The notes under the pieces are model-generated. The model worked only from the letters and a program-made list of their open reading frames with translations, was not told the DNA's origin and did not search any database. This document shows positions 53,826-62,028 of a DNA stretch of 64,000 nucleotides, piece after piece (the stretch's first letter is position 1; the number at the start of each line of letters is the position of its first letter). The translations under genes were made by a program, and so were the position numbers. The DNA comes from Mobilicoccus sp032056465 (lineage in GTDB: Bacteria > Actinomycetota > Actinomycetes > Actinomycetales > Dermatophilaceae): the NCBI RefSeq assembly GCF_032056465.1, contig NZ_DAMBCL010000004.1; one strand, given 5' to 3'.

Positions 53826-55043
53826 TCAGCCCTTGACGCAGAGAATCGTCTCGAGCCTGGTCACGACCTCGACGAGCGGGCTCGGGCCGGTCGTCTGCGC
53901 CTCGATGACCGCCCCGAGGTCCTTGTAGGCCCCGGGGATCTCGTCGAGGACGCCGGCGTCCTTGCGGCATTCGATCCCCGACGTCTGCTCGGCGAGGTCG
54001 GCGAGGGTGAAGGCCTTGCGCGCCTTGGTCCGCGACATCCGCCGTCCGGCCCCGTGGGAGGCCGAGCACAGACCCGCCTCGTTCCCCAGGCCGCGAACGA
54101 CGTACGAGCCCGTGCCCATCGACCCCGGGATGAGGCCGAGGTCGCCGCGGCCGGCCCGGATCGCGCCCTTGCGGGTGACGACGAGGTCGAGCCCGTCGTA
54201 GGTCTCGTGCGCGACGTAGTTGTGGTGGCACGTCACGCGCTCGCCGAACTCCACGGTCGGGAAGGCCCGCCGCACGACCCCCTCGAGGAGCACGAGCATC
54301 GACTCGCGGTTGAGAAGGGCGTACTCCTGCGCCCAGTGGAGGTCGTGGAGGTAGGCCTCCATCTCGGGGGTGTCGGCGAGGAACACGGCGAGGTCACGGT
54401 CGGGCAGGCCGAGGTTGTGCTCGAGCCCCTTCGCCCGCTCGATGTGACGCTCGGCGAGCTCCTTGCCGATGTTGCGGGAGCCGGAGTGGAGCATGAGCCA
54501 CACCCGCCCCTCGTCGTCGAGGGTCGTCTCGATGAAGTGGTTGCCGCCCCCGAGCGTGCCGCACTGGGCGATCGCGCGGAGCCGCCGGTCCGCGACCCGC
54601 GGGGCGCGGAGCCCGTCGAAGCCCCGCAGGTGGCTCGTCACCCGTGCGGCGAGGGCCGGGTCGTCGCGGAGGTCGGCCGCGTCGTCGTGGGCGTGGAACC
54701 CGACGGGGATCGCCGCCTCGATCGCCGCGCGCAGCGGCCCGAGGTCGTCGGGGAGGTCCTCGGCGCGCAGGGACGTCGGGACCGCGGCCATGCCGCAGCC
54801 GATGTCGACGCCGACGGCCGAGGGGGCGACGGCGCCCTCCATCGCGATGACGGACCCGACCGTCGCGCCCTTGCCGTAGTGGACGTCGGGCATGACCGCG
54901 AGACGCCGTGTCCACGGCAGCGCGGCGACGTTGCGGAGCTGCTGCTGCGCCGCCGGCTCGATCGTGTCGACGTCGGCCCACAGGGCGGTGTTCCCCGTCC
55001 CGGGCAGCGGACACGGGTAGCCCGCGGGGACGACGGCGTCGAT
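53826..55043 (-). CDS. rtcB: RtcB-family RNA ligase (start codon uncertain)
   Basis: About 405 residues. RtcB joins RNA 2',3'-cyclic phosphate or 3'-phosphate ends to 5'-OH ends using GTP and Mn2+. Motifs: MPDVHYGKGATVGSV and VGVDIGCGM (metal Asp and Cys), GGGNHFIE, LMLHSGSRNIG, CHHNYVAHE, and SASHGAGRRMSR with the histidine that is guanylylated. Homology begins near PLPGTGNTALWADVDTIEP, but no ATG, GTG or TTG lies in frame within the preceding 60 codons except far upstream at 55271. I give the ATC at 55041-55043 as a nominal boundary; CTG codons closer in, or a frameshift joining the upstream ATG at 55093-55095, are alternatives. Confidence 0.85.
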   Translation of the reverse strand: MDAVVPAGYPCPLPGTGNTALWADVDTIEPAAQQQLRNVAALPWTRRLAVMPDVHYGKGATVGSVIAMEGAVAPSAVGVDIGCGMAAVPTSLRAEDLPDDLGPLRAAIEAAIPVGFHAHDDAADLRDDPALAARVTSHLRGFDGLRAPRVADRRLRAIAQCGTLGGGNHFIETTLDDEGRVWLMLHSGSRNIGKELAERHIERAKGLEHNLGLPDRDLAVFLADTPEMEAYLHDLHWAQEYALLNRESMLVLLEGVVRRAFPTVEFGERVTCHHNYVAHETYDGLDLVVTRKGAIRAGRGDLGLIPGSMGTGSYVVRGLGNEAGLCSASHGAGRRMSRTKARKAFTLADLAEQTSGIECRKDAGVLDEIPGAYKDLGAVIEAQTTGPSPLVEVVTRLETILCVKG

Positions 55044-55294
55044 GCGGTCGGCACGATCGTGGGGTCGGGGTCGACCCGGGAAGACATCCTGCTCATGGTG
55101 CTCGAGTCTGAGTCCACCGTGTCCGACCGGTCCACCGGATTTCCGGGACCCGTGGCCGTCGCGGGACGGATCGGGTCGCCCCCTGCGCCCAACTCGACGT
55201 CGACATGGGCGAGGATGTGACGCACGACTCGGTCCGTGGGCACGTGCGCGGGGCCGGGTCCGTGCCAGCAACTCGCCTGCGACGGAGGAATCTC

Positions 55295-55987
55295 ATGAGC
55301 ACCCAGACCGGCAATGGCACCCCCGTGGACACCTACACCGGAGACGTCACTCCCGGAGGGCCCAGCGACACCCGCAACATGGGGACGTGGAAGCTGCGCA
55401 AGCTCAGCGTCGGGGAGATGGACAACAACGTCTACCTCCTCACCTGCATGGAGACCGGCACGCAGCTCCTCGTCGACGCGGCGGCCGAGCCCAACCACCT
55501 CATCGATCTCGTCGAGGAGGGCTGGGGCCGCCTCAACGGCATCCTCACCACGCACCGTCACGCCGATCACACGGGCGCCCTCGCCGAACTCGCCCAGCGC
55601 ACCGGGGTCCCCACGCTGGCCGGCGAGAACGACGCCGACGCCCTGCCCGTCGCGCCGGACCGCCGCCTGTCCAACGGCGACACGATCGAGGTCGGTGACC
55701 TGCATCTCGAGGTCATCGAGCTCCGCGGCCACACCCCCGGCGCCATCGCGCTCGCGTGGACCGACGCCGACGGGCACGCCCACATCATCACGGGTGACTC
55801 GCTGTTCCCCGGCGGGCCCGGCAAGACCGGCTCCCCGGAGGACTTCGCCCAGCTCATGTCCGACCTCACCGAGCGCATCTTCGACCGCTTCGACGACGAC
55901 ACCTGGATCTATCCGGGCCACGGCAAGGACACGACGCTCGGCGCCGAGCGTCCGCACCTCGACGAATGGCGCGAGCGCGGGTGGTGA
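55295..55987 (+). CDS. MBL-fold hydrolase (glyoxalase II-like)
   Basis: 230 residues with a metallo-beta-lactamase fold: TTHRHADHTG carries His87, His89, Asp91 and His92; HTPGAIALAW the third metal histidine; ITGDSLFPGGPGKTG the bridging Asp; and IYPGHGKDTTLG the last His. It is related to hydroxyacylglutathione-hydrolase-like proteins found beside uvrA in mycobacteria; the natural thioester is unknown. GGAGGAA precedes the ATG at 55295 by five bases. Divergent from rtcB. Confidence 0.9.
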   Translation: MSTQTGNGTPVDTYTGDVTPGGPSDTRNMGTWKLRKLSVGEMDNNVYLLTCMETGTQLLVDAAAEPNHLIDLVEEGWGRLNGILTTHRHADHTGALAELAQRTGVPTLAGENDADALPVAPDRRLSNGDTIEVGDLHLEVIELRGHTPGAIALAWTDADGHAHIITGDSLFPGGPGKTGSPEDFAQLMSDLTERIFDRFDDDTWIYPGHGKDTTLGAERPHLDEWRERGW

Positions 55988-56004
55988 CCCGCTTCCCCTC
56001 ACCC

Positions 56005-56038
56005 CGCAGGGTCACGCCGACGACGGCGTGACCCTGCG
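56005..56038. terminator. terminator after the MBL gene
   Basis: A 15 bp perfect stem (CGCAGGGTCACGCCG and its complement) with a 4 base loop, 17 bp after the MBL stop. Confidence 0.88.
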
Positions 56039-56101
56039 TCCGTCCGGGGTCGCGTGACGAACGTGGCCCGGCCATCCGCTCGACCCCTCAGGAGCCCATC
56101 C

Positions 56102-56965
56102 ATGCGCCGACCGCAGGTCTCGCCGGTCGTCCTCGTCCTTCTCGCCGTCGGCTCCGTGCAGTTCGGCGGTGCCCTCGCCGCGACGCTGATCCCCGCCGTC
56201 GGGGCCCTGGGATCGGTGACGTTGCGCCTCGCGATCGCGGCCGCCGTGATGCTCGCCGTCCTGCGCCCCCGGGTGCGCGGGTACGACGCCGGGGACTGGG
56301 CGACGGTCGCCGGGTTCGCGGTCGCGCTCGCGTCGATGAACGCCGCGTTCTACGCCTCGTTGTCCCGTCTGCCGATCGGCGCCGCGGTGACCATCGAGTT
56401 CGTCGGCCCGCTGCTGCTGGCGGCGGTGTTGTCCCGACTGGCGAAGGACTTCGTCGCGGTCGCCGTCGCCGCCCTCGGCGTCGTCCTCGTCTCCGGGGTG
56501 ATCGGGACGAGCACCGAGCGGCTCGACCCGGTCGGCGTCGTGCTCGCGTTGCTCGCCGGGGCGTCCTGGGCGGCGTACATCCTCCTGTCGGCCCGCACCG
56601 GCCGACGGTTCCCCAAGCTCGACGGGCTGGCCCTCGCGATGGTCATCGCGACGCTGATCGTCGCCCCCGTCGGCGTCGTGACGGCGGGGCCCCGGCTGTG
56701 GCACGTCGACATCCTCCTGCAGGGTGCGGCGATCGCGATGCTCTCCTCGGTCATCCCCTACTCGCTCGAACTGCTCGCGCTTCGCCGCATGCGCGCCGCG
56801 GTCTTCGGAGTCCTCCTCAGCCTCGAACCGGCCGTGGCGGCCGTCGCCGGGTTCCTCGTCCTCGGGCAGCGCCTCACCGGCACGCAGCTCGTCGGTCTCA
56901 CCGCCGTCGTCCTCGCCTCGGCCGCCGTGACCCGGCGCACCGAGCCCGCGCCGCCGGAACCCTGA
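56102..56965 (+). CDS. EamA-family transporter, RhtA-like exporter
   Basis: 287 residues with about ten helices in two EamA repeats: GSVQFGGALAATLIPAVGAL to VSGVIGT and VVLALLAGASWAAYILL to the end. LPIGAAVTIEFVGPLLLA and SSVIPYSLELLALRRMRAAVFGVLLSLEPA (shown in parts) are characteristic of the threonine/homoserine exporter RhtA branch. The ATG at 56102 has AGGAG eight bases before; a GTG at 56054 is possible. It stands alone between hairpins. Confidence 0.87.
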   Translation: MRRPQVSPVVLVLLAVGSVQFGGALAATLIPAVGALGSVTLRLAIAAAVMLAVLRPRVRGYDAGDWATVAGFAVALASMNAAFYASLSRLPIGAAVTIEFVGPLLLAAVLSRLAKDFVAVAVAALGVVLVSGVIGTSTERLDPVGVVLALLAGASWAAYILLSARTGRRFPKLDGLALAMVIATLIVAPVGVVTAGPRLWHVDILLQGAAIAMLSSVIPYSLELLALRRMRAAVFGVLLSLEPAVAAVAGFLVLGQRLTGTQLVGLTAVVLASAAVTRRTEPAPPEP

Positions 56966-57146
56966 TCCCCACCGGACGAGCCGCCGGTGACGGGCGGTCA
57001 CGGGGCCGCCGCCGCACGGAATCGGAGCGGGACCTAGGGCCGGTCGCGCAACGCGCGTTCGCCGCGGCGGAGCGGTTCTCGTTACCGTGGAGTCCGTCCC
57101 CGGGCGGCCATGTCGGTCAGCCACGGTCCAGTCGGATGGAGGAACG

Positions 57147-58658
57147 ATGACCAGTCGCGTGGGTAAGGCGTCCCTGCGAAGCAAGATCATGTCGGCAGAG
57201 GAGGCGGCCCAGTTCATCGAGGACGGCCACAACGTCGGCATGAGCGGGTTCACCGGCGCCGGATACCCCAAGGTCGTCCCGACGGCCCTCGCCAACCGCA
57301 TCCGCCAGCAGCACGCCGCCGGGCACCAGTTCCGGATCGGACTGTGGACCGGTGCCTCCACGGCACCCGAACTCGACGGTGCGCTCGCGGAGACCGGCGG
57401 CGTCCGCACGCGGCTGCCGTACCAGTCGGACCCGGTGACCCGCACGATGATCAACGACGGGGTCATCGACTACAACGACATCCACCTGTCGCACCTCGGC
57501 CCGCTCGTCCGCGAGGGCTTCCTCGGCAAGCTCGACGTCGCGGTCATCGAGGTCGCGGCCATCACGGACGACGGCCGCCTCATCCCGAGCTCCTCCATCG
57601 GCAACAACAAGGTGTGGCTCGACGAGGCCGAGAAGGTCATCCTCGAGGTGAACTCGTGGCAGAGCCTCGAGCTCGAGGGGATGCACGACGTCTACGAGAA
57701 GTTCGCCCTCCCGCCGTACCGCATGCCCGTGCAGATGACGCGGCCGGGCGACCGCATCGGACAGCCGTACCTCTCGGTGGACAACGACAAGATCATCGGG
57801 ATCGTCGAGACCAACCACCCGGACCGCAACACGCCCTTCAAGGCGCTCGACGAGACCTCCCAGGCCATCGCCGGTCACTTCATCGAGTTCCTCGAGCACG
57901 AGGTGCGTCTCGGCCGCCTCCCCAAGGAGTTGCTGCCCCTGCAGTCCGGCGTGGGCAACATCGCCAACGCGGTGCTCGCCGGTCTCCTCGACTCCGACTT
58001 CGAGGGCCTCACCTCCTACACCGAGGTGATCCAGGACGGCATGGTCGATCTCATCGACTCCGGCAAGCTCAGCGTCGCCTCGGCGACGGCGTTCTCGCTC
58101 TCCCCCGACTACGCGGAGCGCATGAACGACAACGCCCAGCGGTACCGCCGCAACATCATCCTGCGGCCCCAGGAGATCTCGAACCACCCCGAGCTCATCC
58201 GCCGCCTCGGCGTCATCGCCTGCAACGGGCTCATCGAGGCCGACATCTACGGCAACGTCAACTCGACCCACATCATGGGAAGCCGGATGCAGAACGGCAT
58301 CGGCGGGTCCGGCGACTTCGCCCGGAACGCCTACATCTCCTGCTTCGTCACCCCGTCGACGGCCAAGGGGGGCGCGATCTCCGCGATCGTCCCGTTCGTC
58401 AGCCACGTCGACCACACCGAGCACGACACGAGCGTCATCGTCACGGAACAGGGCCTGGCCGATCTGCGTGGTCTCGCGCCGCGCAAGCGTGCCGACCTCA
58501 TCATCGAGAAGTGCGCCCACCCGGCCTACCGGCCCGCGCTGCACGACTACGTCGAGCGCGCCAAGCAGGTCGCGAACGGACAGCACACGCCCCACGATCT
58601 CTCGCTCGCCCACGAGTGGCACCGCCGGTTCCTCGTCGAGGGCACGATGGCCCACTGA
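57147..58658 (+). CDS. succinyl-CoA:acetate CoA-transferase (AarC/Cat1 family)
   Basis: 503 residues of the acetyl-CoA hydrolase/transferase family, very like AarC of Acetobacter: GMSGFTGAGYPKVVP, the catalytic glutamate (Glu293) in YTEVIQDGM, LQSGVGNIANAVL, GNVNSTHIMGSRMQNGIGGS and VTEQGLADLRGLAPRKRA. It would swap CoA between succinyl-CoA and acetate, either for acetate use or as a TCA-cycle bypass of succinyl-CoA synthetase. GGAGG precedes the ATG at 57147; an upstream GTG at 57087 lies at the edge of a -10-like TACCGT and is unlikely. Confidence 0.9.
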   Translation: MTSRVGKASLRSKIMSAEEAAQFIEDGHNVGMSGFTGAGYPKVVPTALANRIRQQHAAGHQFRIGLWTGASTAPELDGALAETGGVRTRLPYQSDPVTRTMINDGVIDYNDIHLSHLGPLVREGFLGKLDVAVIEVAAITDDGRLIPSSSIGNNKVWLDEAEKVILEVNSWQSLELEGMHDVYEKFALPPYRMPVQMTRPGDRIGQPYLSVDNDKIIGIVETNHPDRNTPFKALDETSQAIAGHFIEFLEHEVRLGRLPKELLPLQSGVGNIANAVLAGLLDSDFEGLTSYTEVIQDGMVDLIDSGKLSVASATAFSLSPDYAERMNDNAQRYRRNIILRPQEISNHPELIRRLGVIACNGLIEADIYGNVNSTHIMGSRMQNGIGGSGDFARNAYISCFVTPSTAKGGAISAIVPFVSHVDHTEHDTSVIVTEQGLADLRGLAPRKRADLIIEKCAHPAYRPALHDYVERAKQVANGQHTPHDLSLAHEWHRRFLVEGTMAH

Positions 58659-58671
58659 GCTCCTCCCCCTC

Positions 58672-58717
58672 GAACGAGAGCGCTCCGTCCCCTGTCGGGG
58701 GCGGAGCGCTCTCGTTC
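58672..58717. terminator. bidirectional terminator between the CoA-transferase gene and terC
   Basis: A 16 bp perfect stem (GAACGAGAGCGCTCCG and its complement) extended by CCCC/GGGG near the loop; lies between convergent genes. The GTTC end gives a short T run on neither strand. Confidence 0.9.
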
Positions 58718-58729
58718 ACGAGGGCCTGT

Positions 58730-59716
58730 TCAGGCCGCGGCGTTCTCCCGGCCGGTCTTCAGCAGCGAGAGGACGGTCGTGACGCCGAGGATGAGGACGA
58801 TCGCCCCGAGGGAGACGCCGGTGGAGATGACCGGGACGTGCAGCGGCTGACCGCCGTTGATGAACGACAACTGGTTCTCGTGGAGGGCGTGCAGGATGAG
58901 CTTGACGCCGATGAAGGCGAGGAGCACCGACAACCCGAGGCTGAGATACACGAGACGCTCGAGCAGGCCACCGATGAGGAAGTAGAGCTGCCGTAGTCCC
59001 ATGAGGGCGAAGATGTTGGCGGTGAGGACGATGAACGGCTCCTTGGTGAGGCCGAAGATCGCGGGGATGGAGTCGAGCGCGAACATGAGGTCGGTGGTGC
59101 CGAGGGCGAGGATCGTGATGAGCATCGGGGTGGCGACCTTCTTGCCGTCGACGCGCCCGAAGAGCCTGGTGCCGAACTCCCACGAGGTCGTCGCGCTGAA
59201 CCTCCGCTCGACGAACTTGAGCAGCCCGTTCTCCTCGAACTCGTCATCGTCGTCGTCCTCGAGGCCCTCCTTGCCCAGTTTGATCGCCGTGTAGATGAGG
59301 AACGCCCCGAACAGGTAGAACATGAACGAGAACTGGTTGATCAACGTGGCACCCAACGCGATGAAGATGCCGCGGAGGATGAGCGCGATGACGATGCCGA
59401 CCATCAATGCGGTCTGCTGATACTTCTCGGGCACCCCGAACTTCGCCATGATGATGATGAAGACGAAGAGGTTGTCGATCGACAACGAATACTCGGTGAG
59501 CCAGCCGGCGTAGAACTGGATGCCGTAGTCCCACCCGGAGATCAGGCCGATCCCGAGGCCGAACAGAATGGCCGACCCCACGAAGAACGCGAGGTGCCGG
59601 GCGGCCTCCGCCATGCTGGGTTTGTGGGGCCGACGGGCGATGACGACGATGTCGATGAGGAGAAACGTGGTCATCACCGTCAAGGTGACGATCCAGACCC
59701 ACAGCTGGACGTCCAT
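58730..59716 (-). CDS. TerC-family membrane protein (probable Mn2+ exporter)
   Basis: 328 residues with about nine helices. The TerC signatures are GWLTEYSLSIDNLFVFIII (with the conserved acidic Glu/Asp pair in the membrane) and ALGTTDLMFALDSIPAIFGL. A cytoplasmic acidic run EGLEDDDDDEFEEN lies in the middle. TerC/Alx proteins export manganese, in some cases to metallate secreted proteins. The ATG at 59714-59716 starts MDVQLWVWIVTLTVM. A probable Mn-sensing riboswitch precedes it on the same transcript, which supports the metal role. Confidence 0.92.
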   Translation of the reverse strand: MDVQLWVWIVTLTVMTTFLLIDIVVIARRPHKPSMAEAARHLAFFVGSAILFGLGIGLISGWDYGIQFYAGWLTEYSLSIDNLFVFIIIMAKFGVPEKYQQTALMVGIVIALILRGIFIALGATLINQFSFMFYLFGAFLIYTAIKLGKEGLEDDDDDEFEENGLLKFVERRFSATTSWEFGTRLFGRVDGKKVATPMLITILALGTTDLMFALDSIPAIFGLTKEPFIVLTANIFALMGLRQLYFLIGGLLERLVYLSLGLSVLLAFIGVKLILHALHENQLSFINGGQPLHVPVISTGVSLGAIVLILGVTTVLSLLKTGRENAAA

Positions 59717-59744
59717 GAATGAAGAGGCCTTTCAAGGGAACCTG

Positions 59745-59862
59745 CGGAGGTCTCTCCCGCCCGTCAGGCGGACCGGCACCCCGAACCCCGCCAGCGGCGG
59801 CCGGTGCCGCGCTGCCGGAGTCGTGCTGACGAGGTCACCGCGTGGGGATACTCCCCTCCGTG
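59745..59862 (-). promoter_or_regulatory. yybP-ykoY (Mn2+) riboswitch leading terC
   Basis: Read on the minus strand the leader starts ACGGAGGGGAGTATCCCC and ends GGGCGGGAGAGACCTCCGC. CGGAGG and CCTCCG (59855-59860 with 59746-59751) form helix P1. Conserved loop elements are GGGGAGTA, TCGTCAGCACG, CCGGC and AGAGACCTCC, and a CCGCC-TGAC-GGGCGG type hairpin lies near the 3' side, the pattern of yybP-ykoY elements that sense Mn2+. It ends about 28 bases before the terC ATG, so control of translation initiation is likely. A -10-like TATGAC lies at 59875-59880. Confidence 0.8.
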
Positions 59863-59905
59863 CGCGAGAAGTCTGTCATACGGGTCGGTGCACCGGAGCG
59901 GCGCG

Positions 59906-61987
59906 TCACCGGGTGGCTTCGTTCATCTGCCGCAGCTCTTTCTTGAGGTCGGAGACCTCGTCACGCAGACGGGCGGCGAGCTCGAAGTGCAGGTCCTCCG
60001 CCGCCTGGTGCATCTGCGCCGTGAGGTCCTGGATGAGCGCCGCGAGTTCGCCCGCGGCGGCCGGGACCTCGCGCCGCGGGGCGTCCGTGCCCTTGCCCCG
60101 GCCCTTGCCGCGCGACTGGGTGCGGCCGCTGCCCATGAGGGCCTCGGTGTCGGCGTCCTCGCGACGGAGCTGGTCGGTGATGTCGGCGATCTTCTTGCGC
60201 AGCGGCGTGGGGTCGATGCCCTTCTCGGTGTTGTAGGCGATCTGCTTCTCCCGCCGCCGACGTGTCTCCTCGATGGCCGCCTCCATCGACGGGGTGATCG
60301 AGTCGGCGTACATGTGCACCTGTCCGGAGACGTTGCGCGCGGCGCGGCCGATGGTCTGGATGAGGCTGCGCGTGGAGCGGAGGAACCCCTCCTTGTCGGC
60401 GTCGAGGATCGAGACGAGGCTCACCTCGGGCAGGTCGAGGCCCTCGCGAAGCAGGTTGATGCCGACGAGCACGTCGTACTCGCCCAGCCGCAACTCGCGG
60501 AGGAGTTCGACGCGGCGGAGCGTGTCGACCTCGGAGTGGAGGTACCGCACCCGCACGCCCTTGTCGAGCAGGTAGTCGGTGAGGTCCTCGGCCATCTTCT
60601 TCGTCAGGGTCGTGACGAGCACCCGCTCGTCGCGGTCGGTGCGGAGGCGGATCTCGTCGAGGAGGTCGTCGATCTGCCCCTTGGTGGGCTTGAGGACGAC
60701 CTCGGGGTCGACGAGGCCCGTGGGGCGGATGATCTGCTCGACGAACCCGTCGGACTTGGCCAGTTCGTAGTCGCCCGGGGTCGCCGAGAGGTACACCGTC
60801 TGCCCGATGCGCTCGAGGAACTCCTCCCACTTGAGAGGCCGGTTGTCCATCGCGCTCGGCAGCCGGAACCCGTGGTCGACGAGGGTGCGCTTGCGGCTCA
60901 TGTCGCCCTCGTACATCGCCCCGATCTGCGGGACCGTGACGTGCGACTCGTCGATGACGAGGAGGAAGTCCTCGGGGAAGTAGTCGAGGAGGCAGTTGGG
61001 CGCACTCCCCCGGGGACGGCCGTCGATGTGCAGCGAGTAGTTCTCGATGCCCGAGCACGACCCGACCTGCCGCATCATCTCGATGTCGTAGGTCGTGCGC
61101 ATCCGCAGCCGCTGCGCCTCGAGCAGCTTGTTCTGCTGTTCGAGTTCGGCGAGCCTCCCCTCGAGCTCGAGTTCGATGCCGCGGATCGCCCGTTCCATGC
61201 GTTCGGGACCCGCGACGTAGTGCGACGCGGGGAAGACGTACATCTCCTGCTCCTCGCGCACGACCTCACCGGTGAGGGGGTGAAGGGTGTAGAGCGCCTC
61301 GATCTCGTCGCCGAAGAACTCGATGCGGACCGCGAGCTCCTCGTACATCGGGATGATCTCGACGGTGTCGCCCCGCACCCGGAAGGTGCCACGCGTGAAC
61401 GCGAGGTCGTTGCGCGTGTACTGCATGCCGACGAACCGACGCAGCAGCTCGTCGCGGCCGATCTCCTGCCCGACCTTGAGGCGCGCCATGCGGTCGACGT
61501 ACTCCTGGGGCGTGCCGAGACCGTAGATGCAGGAGACCGAGGCGACGACGACGACGTCGCGCCGCGTGAGCAGGGAGTTCGTGGCCGAGTGCCGCAGCCG
61601 CTCGACCTCCTCGTTGATCGAGGAGTCCTTCTCGATGTACGTGTCGGTCTGAGGGACGTACGCCTCGGGCTGGTAGTAGTCGTAGTAGCTGACGAAGTAC
61701 TCGACCGCGTTGTTGGGCAGCAACTCACGGAACTCGTTGGCGAGCTGCGCCGCGAGGGTCTTGTTGGGCGCGAGCACGAGGGTGGGCCGCTGGACCTGCT
61801 CGATGAGCCAGGCGGTGGTCGCCGACTTGCCGGTGCCCGTGGCCCCGAGCAACACGACGTCCTGCTCCCCCGCGTTGATGCGCGCGGTGAGCTCGGCGAT
61901 GGCGGTGGGCTGGTCACCGCTCGGGGAGAACTCCGAGACGACGTCGAACGGGGCGACGCGTCGCTGCAGATCTGTGGTGGGCCGCAT
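59906..61987 (-). CDS. uvrB: UvrABC system protein B (damage-recognition helicase)
   Basis: 693 residues. Walker A LLGATGTGKSATTAWLIE, the beta-hairpin region VEYFVSYYDYYQPEAYVPQ with its aromatic residues, DESHVT, SATPGDYE, GINLLREGLDLPEVSLV and QTIGRAARN helicase motifs, and a C-terminal UVR motif (LIQDLTAQMHQAAEDLHFEL) that binds UvrC. A basic Arg/Gly/Lys linker (SRGKGRGKGT) precedes it. The ATG at 61985-61987 lies exactly 7 bases after TACCGT; the longer frame upstream is shadow. Confidence 0.97.
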   Translation of the reverse strand: MRPTTDLQRRVAPFDVVSEFSPSGDQPTAIAELTARINAGEQDVVLLGATGTGKSATTAWLIEQVQRPTLVLAPNKTLAAQLANEFRELLPNNAVEYFVSYYDYYQPEAYVPQTDTYIEKDSSINEEVERLRHSATNSLLTRRDVVVVASVSCIYGLGTPQEYVDRMARLKVGQEIGRDELLRRFVGMQYTRNDLAFTRGTFRVRGDTVEIIPMYEELAVRIEFFGDEIEALYTLHPLTGEVVREEQEMYVFPASHYVAGPERMERAIRGIELELEGRLAELEQQNKLLEAQRLRMRTTYDIEMMRQVGSCSGIENYSLHIDGRPRGSAPNCLLDYFPEDFLLVIDESHVTVPQIGAMYEGDMSRKRTLVDHGFRLPSAMDNRPLKWEEFLERIGQTVYLSATPGDYELAKSDGFVEQIIRPTGLVDPEVVLKPTKGQIDDLLDEIRLRTDRDERVLVTTLTKKMAEDLTDYLLDKGVRVRYLHSEVDTLRRVELLRELRLGEYDVLVGINLLREGLDLPEVSLVSILDADKEGFLRSTRSLIQTIGRAARNVSGQVHMYADSITPSMEAAIEETRRRREKQIAYNTEKGIDPTPLRKKIADITDQLRREDADTEALMGSGRTQSRGKGRGKGTDAPRREVPAAAGELAALIQDLTAQMHQAAEDLHFELAARLRDEVSDLKKELRQMNEATR

Positions 61988-61994
61988 GTCTGAC

Positions 61995-62017
61995 ACGGTA
62001 GACCCGCCCACCGACAA
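61995..62017 (-). promoter_or_regulatory. RecA-NDp (PafBC-type) promoter of uvrB
   Basis: TTGTCGGTG (62009-62017), 8 bp, TACCGT (61995-62000), 7 bases, ATG. A full match to TTGTCRGTG-N8-TAnnnT and the best copy next to a DNA-repair gene in the window. No leader remains for a ribosome-binding site, so the mRNA should be leaderless. Confidence 0.8.
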
Positions 62018-62028
62018 CCCTTCGTCGC

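Noticed and set aside
57050..57059. AACGCGCGTT palindrome upstream of the CoA-transferase gene
   Set aside because: A 10 bp CG-alternating palindrome is expected by chance in DNA of this composition and has no matching second site.
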